Under the pieces are notes generated by a model that saw nothing but the letters and a program-made list of their open reading frames with translations, had not been told where the DNA came from and ran no database searches. A DNA stretch of 64,000 nt from Betaproteobacteria bacterium (GTDB lineage Bacteria; Pseudomonadota; Gammaproteobacteria; Burkholderiales; Burkholderiaceae_D), in assembly GCA_025356395.1 (NCBI GenBank), contig JANXTA010000014.1:1-64000 (forward strand), read 5' to 3'. Positions 1 through 8,656 of this stretch are shown piece by piece. Made by a program: the position numbers and the translations under genes. How positions within the stretch are numbered: position 1 is the first letter of the stretch; each line of letters begins with the position of its first letter.

Positions 1-419
1 AGCGGGAGACTGGATCTTTTTGGACGGTTGCGACATGAAATTTCCTGGCTGTTTTGCTACGCGCCGACTGATGGACGACCCGCGCGTGCGAAGAGGCATT
101 GCACATGGGGCCACGTCACCGCGTTTCCACCCGGGCGGGCGGGCGAAAAAATGGAAAACCGAGGAGAAAGCCGAATAGAGGACAGCGGAGCAAACGACGA
201 ATCAATCACGAAGATCGCACCGTATTCGAGAACGATCGGTTTTCGCACACTTGCGGGCGGGCAGACCGGCGGGTGCGGATTGCTTCGAATCGGTACTGTC
301 GGTGCGACCCCAGGTCAACCATGAACGAATGTTGCGCCTCGGTCGGCGAACCGCGCATGTTAACAGGGCCCGGGGCCAATTTCCAGTCATTCCAGGATCA
401 CGCAGCAACCGGGGCGCAA
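1..419. other. Gene-free left edge
   Basis: I see no supportable gene, tRNA or clear terminator here. The short ORFs in the track are GC-rich chance frames. In related genomes rpoD follows dnaG on the same strand, so rpoD may begin just beyond base 1 and this could be its leader or promoter region. That is inference from family gene order. Confidence 0.4.
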
Positions 420-2324
420 TCACGGTTCGCGTAGCAGGCGCCCCTGTTCTTCGACGAGACGGCGATACGCCTCCATGTTGTCGGCGTCGCGCAAACCGGC
501 CTGGGCGATCCGTTCGAGTTCGGCACGAATCGCAAGGCTGCGCATCCGGCGAACCGTGTCGCGCAGCTCGTTCGCCGCGGCATCGCGCCGCTCTCCCCGG
601 CGAGTCGCCTCGGCCTCTTCCTTCGCATCGTCGGTCGAGGTGCGCAGCAACAACAGGTCGCGCTTGTATTCCTCGACCGCCAGGATGTCCTGCATCAGGG
701 CCTCGTAGATTTCGCGGTTGGGCGACTCGCGCAGCGCGTCCGACATCGCGAGGAAATCGACGTCCGGTCCCTGCGCCTTGGCCGCCTCGATCGTCTCGGT
801 GATGAGGTCGCGCGCATCGTCGGCGGCCTCTTCGAGCGTCGCGATGTCGGACGACGTCAGCCCGTGGGCATGTACCGGATACATGATCAACGCCGTCAGC
901 GCGCGCTGCGCCAATCCTTGCGGCGGCTTGCGATCGATGCGCCGCGGGGGCGCGCGCCGACTCACCGCCGACTGGGCGATCTGGAACGACTCGAGGATTT
1001 CGCCGACGGCCGCGCCGGTCGTTGTCGCGAGAGCGCGCACCAGCTGCATCCGCAACGCGCCGGCCGGCAGTGCCTTCACCAATGGGCGGGCATCGAACAA
1101 GGCCTTCGCCCGGCCTTCGGCCGTCCTCAGATCGTTGGTCCGCCCGACCTCGCGCAATACGTACTCGGACAGCGGGACGGCCGCCTTGACCGCCTCGAGG
1201 AAACCATCCCGACCATGCTCGCGCACGTAGCTGTCCGGGTCGTGTTCGGCGGGCAGGAACAGGAAAGACAGCGCCTTCTCGTCGGTCGCAAGCGGCAGCG
1301 ACGCCTCGAGCGCGCGCCATGCCGCCTTGCGTCCGGCCGAGTCGCCGTCGAAGCTGAAGGTCACCCGATCGGTCTGGCGCAACAGCTTCTGCACGTGGTT
1401 CGGCGTGCACGCCGTGCCGAGCGTGGCCACGGCATTGGCCACGCCGAGCTGCGCAAGCGCGACCACGTCCATGTAGCCCTCGACGACTAGCGCGAAGCCC
1501 TGCTCGCGGATCGCCTGGCGCGCCTCGAAGAGGCCGTACAGCTCCTGCCCTTTCTGGAACACCGCCGTCTCCGGCGAGTTCAGGTATTTGGGCTCGCCGT
1601 CGTCGATGATGCGGCCGCCGAAGCCGATGACGCGGCCGCGCAGGTTGCGGATCGGGAACATCACCCGATCGCGGAAGCGATCGTAGACCCGGGTGTTCGC
1701 ACCCGGCTCGGCGTCCTCGTTGCCCGTGGCGTCCTTCGCGATCACGAGTCCCGCGTCGACGAGCACCGCGCTGCGATAGTCCTCGAACGCCGCCTGCAGT
1801 CCGTTCCAGCCTTCGGGCGCATAGCCGAGGCCGAAACGCGCGGCGACCTCGCCGGTCAGCCCGCGATCCTTCAGGTAGCCGATCGCGCGTTGCGAGCCGC
1901 GCAGCGTGTTGCGAAAGAAGCCGGCCGCGATCTCGAGGGCCTCGATGATGGCCGTGGACCGCGATCTCGATTCGTCGAAAGCAACGCCGCTCGTACCGTC
2001 GCTATCGCCGCTGATTTCATGGGCCTGCGCGCGCGTGTCGGGCACCGTCATCCCAACCGACTGCGCCAGATCGCGCACGGCATCGGGGAACGTGAAACCG
2101 CTGTATTCGATCAGGAAGGTCAGCGCGGTGCCGTGCGCGCCGCAGCCGAAGCAGTGGTAGAACTGCTTGGTCGGGCTGACCGAGAACGAAGGCGACTTCT
2201 CGTTGTGGAAAGGGCACAGCCCCATGAAATTGGCGCCGCCCTTGCGCAGCTTGACGTGGCGACCGACGACCTCGACGACGTCGATGCGCTGCAGAAGGTC
2301 GTCGATGAACGCCTGCGGGATCAT
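420..2324 (-). CDS. dnaG: DNA primase
   Basis: DNA primase synthesises RNA primers for lagging-strand and origin replication and works with the DnaB helicase. The 634-residue length is normal. The N-terminal CHC2 zinc finger is complete (C37, H40, C58, C61). The TOPRIM core follows, with the acidic motifs VVEGYMDV and FDGDSAG. A divergent helical C-terminal part after about residue 430 fits the DnaB-binding region. The ATG start lies 28 bp after the yqeY stop and begins MIPQAFIDDLL, as in the family. Position in the rpsU-yqeY-dnaG cluster supports the call. Confidence 0.97.
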   Translation of the reverse strand: MIPQAFIDDLLQRIDVVEVVGRHVKLRKGGANFMGLCPFHNEKSPSFSVSPTKQFYHCFGCGAHGTALTFLIEYSGFTFPDAVRDLAQSVGMTVPDTRAQAHEISGDSDGTSGVAFDESRSRSTAIIEALEIAAGFFRNTLRGSQRAIGYLKDRGLTGEVAARFGLGYAPEGWNGLQAAFEDYRSAVLVDAGLVIAKDATGNEDAEPGANTRVYDRFRDRVMFPIRNLRGRVIGFGGRIIDDGEPKYLNSPETAVFQKGQELYGLFEARQAIREQGFALVVEGYMDVVALAQLGVANAVATLGTACTPNHVQKLLRQTDRVTFSFDGDSAGRKAAWRALEASLPLATDEKALSFLFLPAEHDPDSYVREHGRDGFLEAVKAAVPLSEYVLREVGRTNDLRTAEGRAKALFDARPLVKALPAGALRMQLVRALATTTGAAVGEILESFQIAQSAVSRRAPPRRIDRKPPQGLAQRALTALIMYPVHAHGLTSSDIATLEEAADDARDLITETIEAAKAQGPDVDFLAMSDALRESPNREIYEALMQDILAVEEYKRDLLLLRTSTDDAKEEAEATRRGERRDAAANELRDTVRRMRSLAIRAELERIAQAGLRDADNMEAYRRLVEEQGRLLREP

Positions 2325-2352
2325 CGGACCGGACTCGCCGAAAGGATGATCT

Positions 2353-2799
2353 TCAGGCGGTCAGCGCGGCCTTGACGAGCCCCGAGACGCGCGTCATGTC
2401 GACCCGTCCCGCCAGGCGTGGCTTGAGATCGGCCATCACCTTGCCCATGCCCTGCGGTCCATCCACGCCTAGGGCAGCGATGGTCTTCGCGATCTCGTCA
2501 ACGATCTCGGCGTCGGTCAGCGCCTTCGGCAGGTAGGCCGACAGGATCCCGATCTCCGCCTGCTCCTTCTCGACCAGGTCGGGACGCGCGGCCTTCTCGA
2601 ATGCGGCCACCGAGTCGCGCCGCTGCTTGACCAGCTTGTCGACGATCGCGAGCACGTCGGCGTCGGTCAGCACCACCCGCTCGTCGACTTCCTTCTGCTT
2701 CAAAGCAGCGGTCAGCATGCGGATCGTCAGCAGACGCGCACTGTCCTTCGCGCGCATCGCATTCTTCATGTCTTCGGTGATTTGCTGCTGAAGGGTCAT
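2353..2799 (-). CDS. yqeY: GatB/YqeY domain protein
   Basis: This 148-residue all-helical protein belongs to the YqeY family, related to the tail domain of the GatB amidotransferase subunit. Its exact role is unsettled; a tRNA-linked role is usually assumed from the GatB resemblance. The start MTLQQQITEDMKNAMRAKD and the C-terminal GMGKVMADLKPRLAGR block are family hallmarks. A GGGAG ribosome binding site sits just upstream of the ATG. It lies between rpsU and dnaG, its common place in betaproteobacteria, and follows a strong hairpin that may reduce its transcription relative to rpsU. Confidence 0.93.
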   Translation of the reverse strand: MTLQQQITEDMKNAMRAKDSARLLTIRMLTAALKQKEVDERVVLTDADVLAIVDKLVKQRRDSVAAFEKAARPDLVEKEQAEIGILSAYLPKALTDAEIVDEIAKTIAALGVDGPQGMGKVMADLKPRLAGRVDMTRVSGLVKAALTA

Positions 2800-2824
2800 T
2801 TTTGATCTCCCGCGAAATTCAAAT

Positions 2825-2860
2825 ACAAAAGCCCGCTGCGGCTTAAGCCGGAGCGGGCTC
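2825..2860 (-). terminator. Hairpin terminator/attenuator between rpsU and yqeY
   Basis: Read on the minus strand, AGCCCGCT pairs perfectly with AGCGGGCT. Between these arms lies a second perfect palindrome, CGGCTTAAGCCG, so nearly the whole element folds. A TTTT tract follows. It lies after the rpsU stop and before the yqeY start, so it probably terminates part of the rpsU transcripts. The E. coli rpsU-dnaG-rpoD operon is known to have an internal terminator in the equivalent place. Confidence 0.8.
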
Positions 2861-2900
2861 GAAAAATCTGCAGGCGCCCGGACCGTGAGGTCCGCGGCGC

Positions 2901-3113
2901 TCAGTACATCTTTTTTGGGAGCTGCTGGCTACGAAGGCGCTTGTAGTGACGCTTCACCGCGGCGGCGAGCTTGCGCTTGCGCTCTGCGGTGGGCTTTTCA
3001 TAGAACTCGCGGGCGCGAAGTTCGGTGAGCAGGCCGGTCTTTTCGATCGTGCGCTTGAATCGGCGCAACGCGACTTCGAAAGGCTCGTTTTCCTTGAGGC
3101 GTACTGTCGGCAT
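2901..3113 (-). CDS. rpsU: 30S ribosomal protein S21
   Basis: S21 is a small basic protein of the 30S subunit that helps translation initiation. The protein is 70 residues, the standard length, starts [20 protein letters not shown] and ends with a lysine/arginine-rich tail. The ORF track extends the frame upstream, but the ATG at 3113 gives the conserved N-terminus and lies just downstream of a good promoter. It is the first gene of the rpsU-yqeY-dnaG cluster. Confidence 0.98.
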   Translation of the reverse strand: MPTVRLKENEPFEVALRRFKRTIEKTGLLTELRAREFYEKPTAERKRKLAAAVKRHYKRLRSQQLPKKMY

Positions 3114-3159
3114 TGAATGGAGAGGGCAAAAACCCGGTTGCACAAAAGCGAAGCCGGCA

Positions 3160-3188
3160 ATTGTATCGGACTTTTCCGAAAAATGTAA
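3160..3188 (-). promoter_or_regulatory. Sigma-70 promoter of rpsU
   Basis: On the minus strand there is TTACAT, a 17-base spacer and TACAAT, about 46 bases upstream of the rpsU ATG. Spacing and box identity are close to the sigma-70 consensus. The spacer contains an inverted repeat, TCGGA-CTTT-TCCGA read on the plus strand, which could be an operator or chance. Confidence 0.7.
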
Positions 3189-3205
3189 TGCAGTCGGCAC
3201 ACGCT

Positions 3206-4396
3206 TCACACCGCCTGCCCGGATGCGAAACCCGACGACCAGGCCCACTGGAAGTTGTAGCCCCCCAGCCAGCCGGTCACGTCGACAGCCTCGCCGATGA
3301 AGTGCAGTCCCGGCATGCGCTTCGCCTCGAACGTCTTCTGCGACAGCTCGGCCGTGTCGACCCCGCCTGCTGTGACCTCGGCCTTGCGGAAGCCTTCAGT
3401 CCCGTCGGGGACGAGATGCCAGTGCTCCAGACCCGCAGCCAGCGCCGTCAGCGCGCCGTTCGACCATTCGGCGATGCGCCGATCGTCGATGCCCGCCGTC
3501 TGCTGCCACTGGCTCGCCAAGCGCTTTGGCAAGTAGTTCGCCAGCACCTGCGAAAGGTTCTGCTTCGAAGTGTCCTTCCGCTCCAGCAGCTCGACGCGCA
3601 GATCGCTCGCGGGCACGAGATCGATGGCCAGCGGCGTGCCCGGCTTCCAGTAGCTGGAGATCTGCAGGACCGCAGGGCCCGACAGGCCGCGATGGGTGAA
3701 CAGCAGGTCTTCGCGAAAACGGGCGGCGGTGCCGGCGCAGGCGACGTCGACCTCGACCGCGACGCCGCTCAAGGCCGCGAACGGTGCCCAGACGTCGGAC
3801 GAGAAGGTGAGAGGTACCAGCGCGGGCCGCGGCTCCACGACGCGGAGGCCGAAGCGCTTCGCGGTGCGATACGCGTAGTCGGTCGCACCGATCTTCGGGA
3901 TCGACAGGCCGCCGGTAGCGATCACAACGCTCTTCGCAGCGATCGATCCGCCTTCGGTCACGATGCGAAAGCCTTGCGCCGGATCGGGTACGAGATCGAC
4001 GATCGTCACCGGCCGTCGCCATTGCACCCGCCCCGCGTCGCACTCGGCGACCAGCATCGCGATGATCTGCTCGCTCGACTCGTCGCAGAACAACTGGCCG
4101 CGATGCTTCTCGTGGAAACCGATGCGATAGCGCATCACGAGATCGACGAAGTCCTGCGCCGTGTAGCCCTCAAGCGCCGAGCGTGCGAACTGCGGATTGT
4201 TGGAGATGAAGTTCGCGGGGCCGACTTCCCGATTGGTGAAGTTGCAGCGCCCGCCACCGGAGATGCGGATCTTCTCGGCCAGGCGCGCCGCGTGATCGAG
4301 CAGGACCACCGACCTGCCCCGTTGCCCGGCCACGGCCGCGCACATCATCCCGGCAGCGCCGGCGCCGATCACGGCGACGTCGAAGCGCTCGCTCAC
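3206..4396 (-). CDS. NAD(P)/FAD-dependent oxidoreductase (HI0933/BaiN family)
   Basis: This 396-residue flavoprotein belongs to the HI0933/BaiN-like group, whose cellular substrate is generally unknown. The N-terminal FAD-binding motif [10 protein letters not shown] is followed by GGGRCNFTN and, near the C-terminus, the family signature TAGGVDT and [20 protein letters not shown]. The track ORF runs 118 codons further upstream, but that part is an arginine-rich shadow of the neighbour. I chose the GTG at 4396, whose GTGA overlaps the stop of the preceding gene by 4 bp. This implies translational coupling in a three-gene operon with the two genes to its right. Confidence 0.9.
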   Translation of the reverse strand: MSERFDVAVIGAGAAGMMCAAVAGQRGRSVVLLDHAARLAEKIRISGGGRCNFTNREVGPANFISNNPQFARSALEGYTAQDFVDLVMRYRIGFHEKHRGQLFCDESSEQIIAMLVAECDAGRVQWRRPVTIVDLVPDPAQGFRIVTEGGSIAAKSVVIATGGLSIPKIGATDYAYRTAKRFGLRVVEPRPALVPLTFSSDVWAPFAALSGVAVEVDVACAGTAARFREDLLFTHRGLSGPAVLQISSYWKPGTPLAIDLVPASDLRVELLERKDTSKQNLSQVLANYLPKRLASQWQQTAGIDDRRIAEWSNGALTALAAGLEHWHLVPDGTEGFRKAEVTAGGVDTAELSQKTFEAKRMPGLHFIGEAVDVTGWLGGYNFQWAWSSGFASGQAV

Positions 4397-4797
4397 GGAT
4401 CGAGACGTTCGCGGCAGTAGGTCTCGAGGAAGCGTTGCATCGCGAAGGCATCCGGCTCCCAGGCCGCGGCGAGCAGACGATCGGGACGCACGTAGACGTA
4501 CGTCTCCGCCTCGCGTGCGAGGCCGTCGATACCGGTCACCGTGACGACCGCGCGTCGATAGTCGTCGCCCTCGAAGTGATCGAGCCGCTGCAGGTCCTCC
4601 GCGTCGACGTCGAGATGCAGCACACCGGCGACCCGGGATCCATCGAGCGGCACCATGCCCGGGTAGTCCTCGCCGTCGATGGCGAAGCGCGCGTGACGGT
4701 CGAGGTGACCTTCCATGGACCCGTAGCTTCCAGAGACGACGAGCGACCACACCGCATCGAACATCAAGGACCCGTACGTGAAGACGTGGCGACTCAT
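4393..4797 (-). CDS. Gamma-glutamylcyclotransferase-like (AIG2 family) protein
   Basis: A 134-residue protein of the gamma-glutamylcyclotransferase-like fold, which acts on gamma-glutamyl amines or peptides. The N-terminal YGSLMF motif is the family's substrate-binding turn. The central LDHFEGDDYRR block carries the usual catalytic-region glutamate. The start at 4797 gives MSRHVFTYGSLMF and overlaps the upstream stop as ATGA. The longer track ORF is a shadow upstream of this ATG. The exact substrate cannot be read from the sequence. Confidence 0.88.
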   Translation of the reverse strand: MSRHVFTYGSLMFDAVWSLVVSGSYGSMEGHLDRHARFAIDGEDYPGMVPLDGSRVAGVLHLDVDAEDLQRLDHFEGDDYRRAVVTVTGIDGLAREAETYVYVRPDRLLAAAWEPDAFAMQRFLETYCRERLDP

Positions 4798-5783
4798 CGA
4801 GGCGGTTGCGTGATGAGCCAGCAACGATGGATACGGCCGTCGCGGAAATCGTCGGGCACGGTCTTCGCGCTGATCTCCTCGAAGCGCGCCTTCTCCTGAA
4901 CCAGCAGATCGAGCTCGAAGCTGCGCAGGTTGGTCGAGAAGAAGAGCGTGCCGCCCGGGGCCAACAGTGCGAGGCATTGGCGGATCAGCCACGGGTGGTC
5001 GCGCTGCACGTCGAGGATGCCCTGCATCGCCTTCGAGTTCGAGAAGGTCGGCGGATCGAGCACGATCAGGTCGACGCCGTCGCGGTCACCGGCCTCGTAG
5101 GCCGAAACCGCGTCGCGTAGCCACGTAAAGACGTCGGCGCGGACGATGCGATGGCGCACGAGATCGATCGAGTTCAATCGCAGGTTGCGTTCGGCCCACT
5201 GCGAGTACGTGTTCGACAGGTCGACGCTCTCGGACGAGATCGCTCCGGCGCGCGCGGCATGGACCGTGAAGCTGCCGGTGTAAGAGAACAGGTTGAGGAA
5301 GCGCTTGCCGCGTGCCCGTTCACCCACCATGCCGCGCGTCACGCGATGGTCGAGGAACAGGCCCGTGTCGAGGTAGCCGTACAGGTTGACGATGAAGCGA
5401 TGCCCGCCCTCGTGCACGACGAGGTCGTCCTCGTCCAGGCCGGTCGCCTCGTGCTGCGCCGTCTTGTCGCCACCCACCCGCTGCCGCCCACGATGCTTGA
5501 CCGCGATGCGATCGACCGGCAGCTCAAAGATCTCGGCGGCCACCTCGATCAGATGATCGATCCATTCGCGATGCTCGTCCTCGGACTGCTGCCAGCCGGT
5601 GTCGACCTCCTGGAATTGCAGCCAGGTGCCGCCCTCGGCGTCGAAGCAGTCGATGATCACCGGGAACTCGGGCACGTCGCAGTCGTAGGCGCGATAGGCA
5701 TGTATGTTGGAGCGTCGCGCCCACTTGCGAAGGTGGCGCGCGTTCTTCGCGAGGCGGTTGTGGAAGTGCGAGAGGTCGGTCAC
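4794..5783 (-). CDS. Class I SAM-dependent methyltransferase (RlmK/RlmI-like)
   Basis: About 329 residues, resembling the C-terminal RlmK half of the 23S rRNA methyltransferase RlmL/RlmK and related RlmI enzymes. The SAM-binding motif NLFSYTGSFTVHAARAGA and the catalytic-loop motif DPPTFSNSK are clear. The N-terminal NRLAKNARHLRKWARR also fits this group. The GTG at 5783 gives this conserved start; the 24 codons upstream in the track ORF do not look conserved. It is the first gene of a three-gene operon joined by 4-bp overlaps. The rRNA target is inferred only from family resemblance. Confidence 0.87.
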   Translation of the reverse strand: MTDLSHFHNRLAKNARHLRKWARRSNIHAYRAYDCDVPEFPVIIDCFDAEGGTWLQFQEVDTGWQQSEDEHREWIDHLIEVAAEIFELPVDRIAVKHRGRQRVGGDKTAQHEATGLDEDDLVVHEGGHRFIVNLYGYLDTGLFLDHRVTRGMVGERARGKRFLNLFSYTGSFTVHAARAGAISSESVDLSNTYSQWAERNLRLNSIDLVRHRIVRADVFTWLRDAVSAYEAGDRDGVDLIVLDPPTFSNSKAMQGILDVQRDHPWLIRQCLALLAPGGTLFFSTNLRSFELDLLVQEKARFEEISAKTVPDDFRDGRIHRCWLITQPPR

Positions 5784-5890
5784 GGCCAGAATTGTACGAG
5801 GGCGACGCCGGACGCTTCGTCGCAAGACGAAGCATCGACCTTCCCTTTCGTTCAAGCTCCTGCCATTCGCGTTGACGAGGAAGCCTCTCG

Positions 5891-6595
5891 ATGAAGCCCG
5901 CTCCCGAACCTCGCTTTGCCCGCATCGCCGCGATGATCGGCGACCCCACGCGCGCCCGCATGCTGGCCGCGCTGCTCGACGGCGCGATGCTGACCGCGGG
6001 GGAGATCGCGCAGTCCGCCGACGTCACGCCGCAGACCGCCAGCGCGCACCTCGCGAAGCTGCTCGATGCGGAACTGATCACGCTGCGCGTGCAGGGACGC
6101 CATCGCTACTTCAGGCTCGCGGACGGCGATGTCGCCCACGCGCTCGAAGCTCTTTCGGTCGTCGCCGACAAGGACGTCGACCAGCAACCCGGCCGCCGCA
6201 TGTGGTCGCGCGATGCGATGCAACCGCTGCGTCACGCGCGCACCTGCTACGGCCATCTCGCGGGTCACCTCGGCGTGCGCCTGCACGACGCGCTGGTCGA
6301 ACGCGCAGTGCTGGTGCAACGGGACGAACTTTACGTGCTGGGCGAGGACGGCCAGCGCTGGCTCGCGAGCCTGGGCTTCGACGCGACGACGGTCAGCGCG
6401 TCGGCTCGCGGCATGGCCTATCCCTGCGTCGACTGGTCAGAACGCCGCGACCATTTCGCAGGGCCGCTGGCGGTCGCGCTGCTCGACCACTTCGTCGTCG
6501 ATCACTGGCTCACCCGCATCGGAGACTCCCGCGCACTCGCCGTCACACCGAAGGCACGCCGCTTCTTCGACGACCTGTCGATCGCACACGCGTAA
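5891..6595 (+). CDS. ArsR-type helix-turn-helix transcriptional regulator
   Basis: A 234-residue regulator. Residues about 10-85 form an ArsR-type winged helix (IGDPTRARMLAALLDG, ADVTPQTASAHLAKL, RHRYFRL). The remaining roughly 150 residues are a long C-terminal extension without a motif I recognise. It is twice the length of classic ArsR metal sensors and shows no obvious metal-binding cysteine pair in the HTH, so a metabolite ligand or redox role is possible. It is divergent from the methyltransferase operon and convergent with phaB, separated from phaB by a terminator. Confidence 0.85.
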   Translation: MKPAPEPRFARIAAMIGDPTRARMLAALLDGAMLTAGEIAQSADVTPQTASAHLAKLLDAELITLRVQGRHRYFRLADGDVAHALEALSVVADKDVDQQPGRRMWSRDAMQPLRHARTCYGHLAGHLGVRLHDALVERAVLVQRDELYVLGEDGQRWLASLGFDATTVSASARGMAYPCVDWSERRDHFAGPLAVALLDHFVVDHWLTRIGDSRALAVTPKARRFFDDLSIAHA

Positions 6596-6625
6596 AAAAA
6601 CCGCGGGACCGTGAGGCGCCGCGGT
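6594..6625 (-). terminator. Rho-independent terminator of the pha operon
   Basis: On the minus strand ACCGCGG pairs with CCGCGGT over a 12-base loop and is followed by a run of seven T residues. It lies directly after the phaB stop and ends at the stop codon of the convergent ArsR-type gene, so it should stop phaCAB transcription. Confidence 0.85.
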
Positions 6626-6645
6626 CGGGTGACGCGGGCTTCGCG

Positions 6646-7383
6646 TCAGCCCATGTGGAGGCCGCCGTTGAGCGAGAAGTCGGCACCGGTCGCGTAGCCG
6701 CCTTCGTCGCATGCCAGCCACGCGACGATCGAGCCGATCTCTTCCGGCAGTCCGAGCCGCTTGACTGGAATGCCGGAGACGATCTTGTCGAGCACGTCCT
6801 GGCGGATCGCGCGGACCATGTCGGTCCCGACGTAACCCGGCGAGACGGTGTTGACCGTCACGCCCTTGGACGCCACTTCCTGCGCGAGCGCCATCGTGAA
6901 GCCGTGGATGCCGGCCTTCGCGGTCGAGTAGTTGGTCTGCCCGAACTGACCCTTCTGGCCGTTGATCGAGCTGATGTTGATGATCCGCCCGAAGCCGCGA
7001 TCGACCATGTCCTCGATCACCTGCTTGGTGACGTTGAACAGCGAGTTGAGATTGGTTTCGATGACCGCATGCCAGTCCTCGTAGCTCATCTTTCGGAACA
7101 TGCCGTCGCGCGTGATGCCGGCGTTGTTGACCAGCACGTCGACCGGCCCGTGCTCGGCCTTGACCCTCTTGAAGGCCTCGACCGTGGAGTCCCAGTTGCC
7201 GACGTTGCCGACCGACGCGAAGAAGGTGTGGCCGAGCGCCTTCTGCTCGGCGATCCACTTCACGTGATCGCGACTCGGCCCGCAACCCGCCACCACGACA
7301 TAGCCTTCCTTGGCCAACCGCTGGCAGATCGAAGTCCCGATACCGCCCATCCCGCCCGTCACGTACGCGATCCGCTGTGTCAT
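6646..7383 (-). CDS. phaB: Acetoacetyl-CoA reductase (NADPH-dependent)
   Basis: Reduces acetoacetyl-CoA to (R)-3-hydroxybutyryl-CoA, the second step of polyhydroxybutyrate synthesis. This 245-residue short-chain dehydrogenase has the nucleotide motif TGGMGGIG, the NNAG motif, the catalytic serine in INISSINGQKGQ and the YSTAK Tyr/Lys pair. The YVTGGMGGIGTSICQRL start and FRKMSYEDWHAVI segment are typical of PhaB. It is the last gene of phaC-phaA-phaB and is followed by a terminator. Confidence 0.96.
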   Translation of the reverse strand: MTQRIAYVTGGMGGIGTSICQRLAKEGYVVVAGCGPSRDHVKWIAEQKALGHTFFASVGNVGNWDSTVEAFKRVKAEHGPVDVLVNNAGITRDGMFRKMSYEDWHAVIETNLNSLFNVTKQVIEDMVDRGFGRIINISSINGQKGQFGQTNYSTAKAGIHGFTMALAQEVASKGVTVNTVSPGYVGTDMVRAIRQDVLDKIVSGIPVKRLGLPEEIGSIVAWLACDEGGYATGADFSLNGGLHMG

Positions 7384-7433
7384 GTTGTCTCCCGCTTATG
7401 GTTGTTGATTTCTTACCGCCGTACCACCAAGGG

Positions 7434-8615
7434 CTATGCGCGCTCCACGCACATGGCCACGCCCATGCCGCCTCCGATACACAGCGACGCGATGCCCTTC
7501 TTCGCGTCGCGACGTTGCATTTCGTACAGCAGCGAGACCAGGATCCGGCAGCCCGACGCGCCGATCGGATGGCCGATCGCGATGGCCCCGCCGTTGACGT
7601 TGATCTTCGACGTGTCCCAGCCCATCTGCTGATTGACGGCGCAGGCCTGGGCGGCGAACGCCTCGTTGATCTCCATCAGGTCGAGCTGGTCGGCCGTCCA
7701 TCCCGCCTTCGCTAGCGCGCGCTTCGACGCACTGACCGGACCCATGCCCATCACGCGCGGCTCGAGACCGGTGGTGGCGAAGGACTTGATGGTCGCGAGC
7801 GGCGTGAGCCCGAGTTCCTTCGCCTTGGCAGCGCTCATCACGACCACGGCGGCAGCACCATCGTTGAGTCCCGATGCATTGGCCGCGGTCACGCTGCCGT
7901 CCTTCGCGAAGGCGGGCCGCAGGCCGCTCAGCGCGTCGATCTTGACGCCGTGGCGCACGAACTCGTCGGTGTCGAAGGCGATCGCGTCGCCCTTCTTCTG
8001 TGCGATCGACAAGGGCAGGATCTCGTCCTTGAACCTGCCGGCCTTCTGCGCCGCCTCGGCCTTGTTCTGCGATGCGACCGCGAACTCGTCCTGCATCTCG
8101 CGCGTGATCGCGTACTCCTTCGCGACGTTCTCGGCGGTGGTGCCCATGTGGTACTGGTTGTAGACGTCCCACAGCCCGTCGACGATCATCGAATCGACCA
8201 GCTTCCAGTCGCCCATGCGTTGACCGTCACGCGAGCCCGGCAGCACGTGCGGTGCCGCCGTCATGTTCTCCATGCCACCCGCGACCACGATCTCCGCATC
8301 GCCATTGGCGATGGCCTGAGCGGCCAGCATCACGGCCTTGAGTCCAGAGCCGCAGACGACGTTGATCGTCATGGCCGGCACCGAGACCGGGATGCCCGAC
8401 TTGATCAGCGCCTGGCGCGCCGGGTTCTGTCCGGATGCCGCGGTGAGCACCTGACCCATGATCACTTCGGACACCTGATCGGGGGACAGCTTCGCGCGCT
8501 CGAGCACACCCTTGATAACGTGGGCGCCGAGCTCCGGCGCAGGGATCTTGCCGAGCGAGCCGCCGAACTTGCCGACCGCGGTGCGGCCGGCAGCGACGAT
8601 GACAATCTCATCCAT
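7434..8615 (-). CDS. phaA: Acetyl-CoA acetyltransferase (beta-ketothiolase)
   Basis: Condenses two acetyl-CoA to acetoacetyl-CoA, the entry step of PHB synthesis. The 393-residue length is standard for biosynthetic thiolases. The acylated cysteine is C88 in NVVCGSGLKAV. The C-terminal catalytic blocks are present: AIGHPIGASG with its histidine and CIGGGMGVAMC with the second cysteine. It lies between phaC and phaB with short gaps of about 40-50 bp, so the three genes form one operon. Confidence 0.97.
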   Translation of the reverse strand: MDEIVIVAAGRTAVGKFGGSLGKIPAPELGAHVIKGVLERAKLSPDQVSEVIMGQVLTAASGQNPARQALIKSGIPVSVPAMTINVVCGSGLKAVMLAAQAIANGDAEIVVAGGMENMTAAPHVLPGSRDGQRMGDWKLVDSMIVDGLWDVYNQYHMGTTAENVAKEYAITREMQDEFAVASQNKAEAAQKAGRFKDEILPLSIAQKKGDAIAFDTDEFVRHGVKIDALSGLRPAFAKDGSVTAANASGLNDGAAAVVVMSAAKAKELGLTPLATIKSFATTGLEPRVMGMGPVSASKRALAKAGWTADQLDLMEINEAFAAQACAVNQQMGWDTSKINVNGGAIAIGHPIGASGCRILVSLLYEMQRRDAKKGIASLCIGGGMGVAMCVERA

Positions 8616-8656
8616 GGGTATTCCTCTTTATTGTTGTGATGAAGGAACGCGATGCT

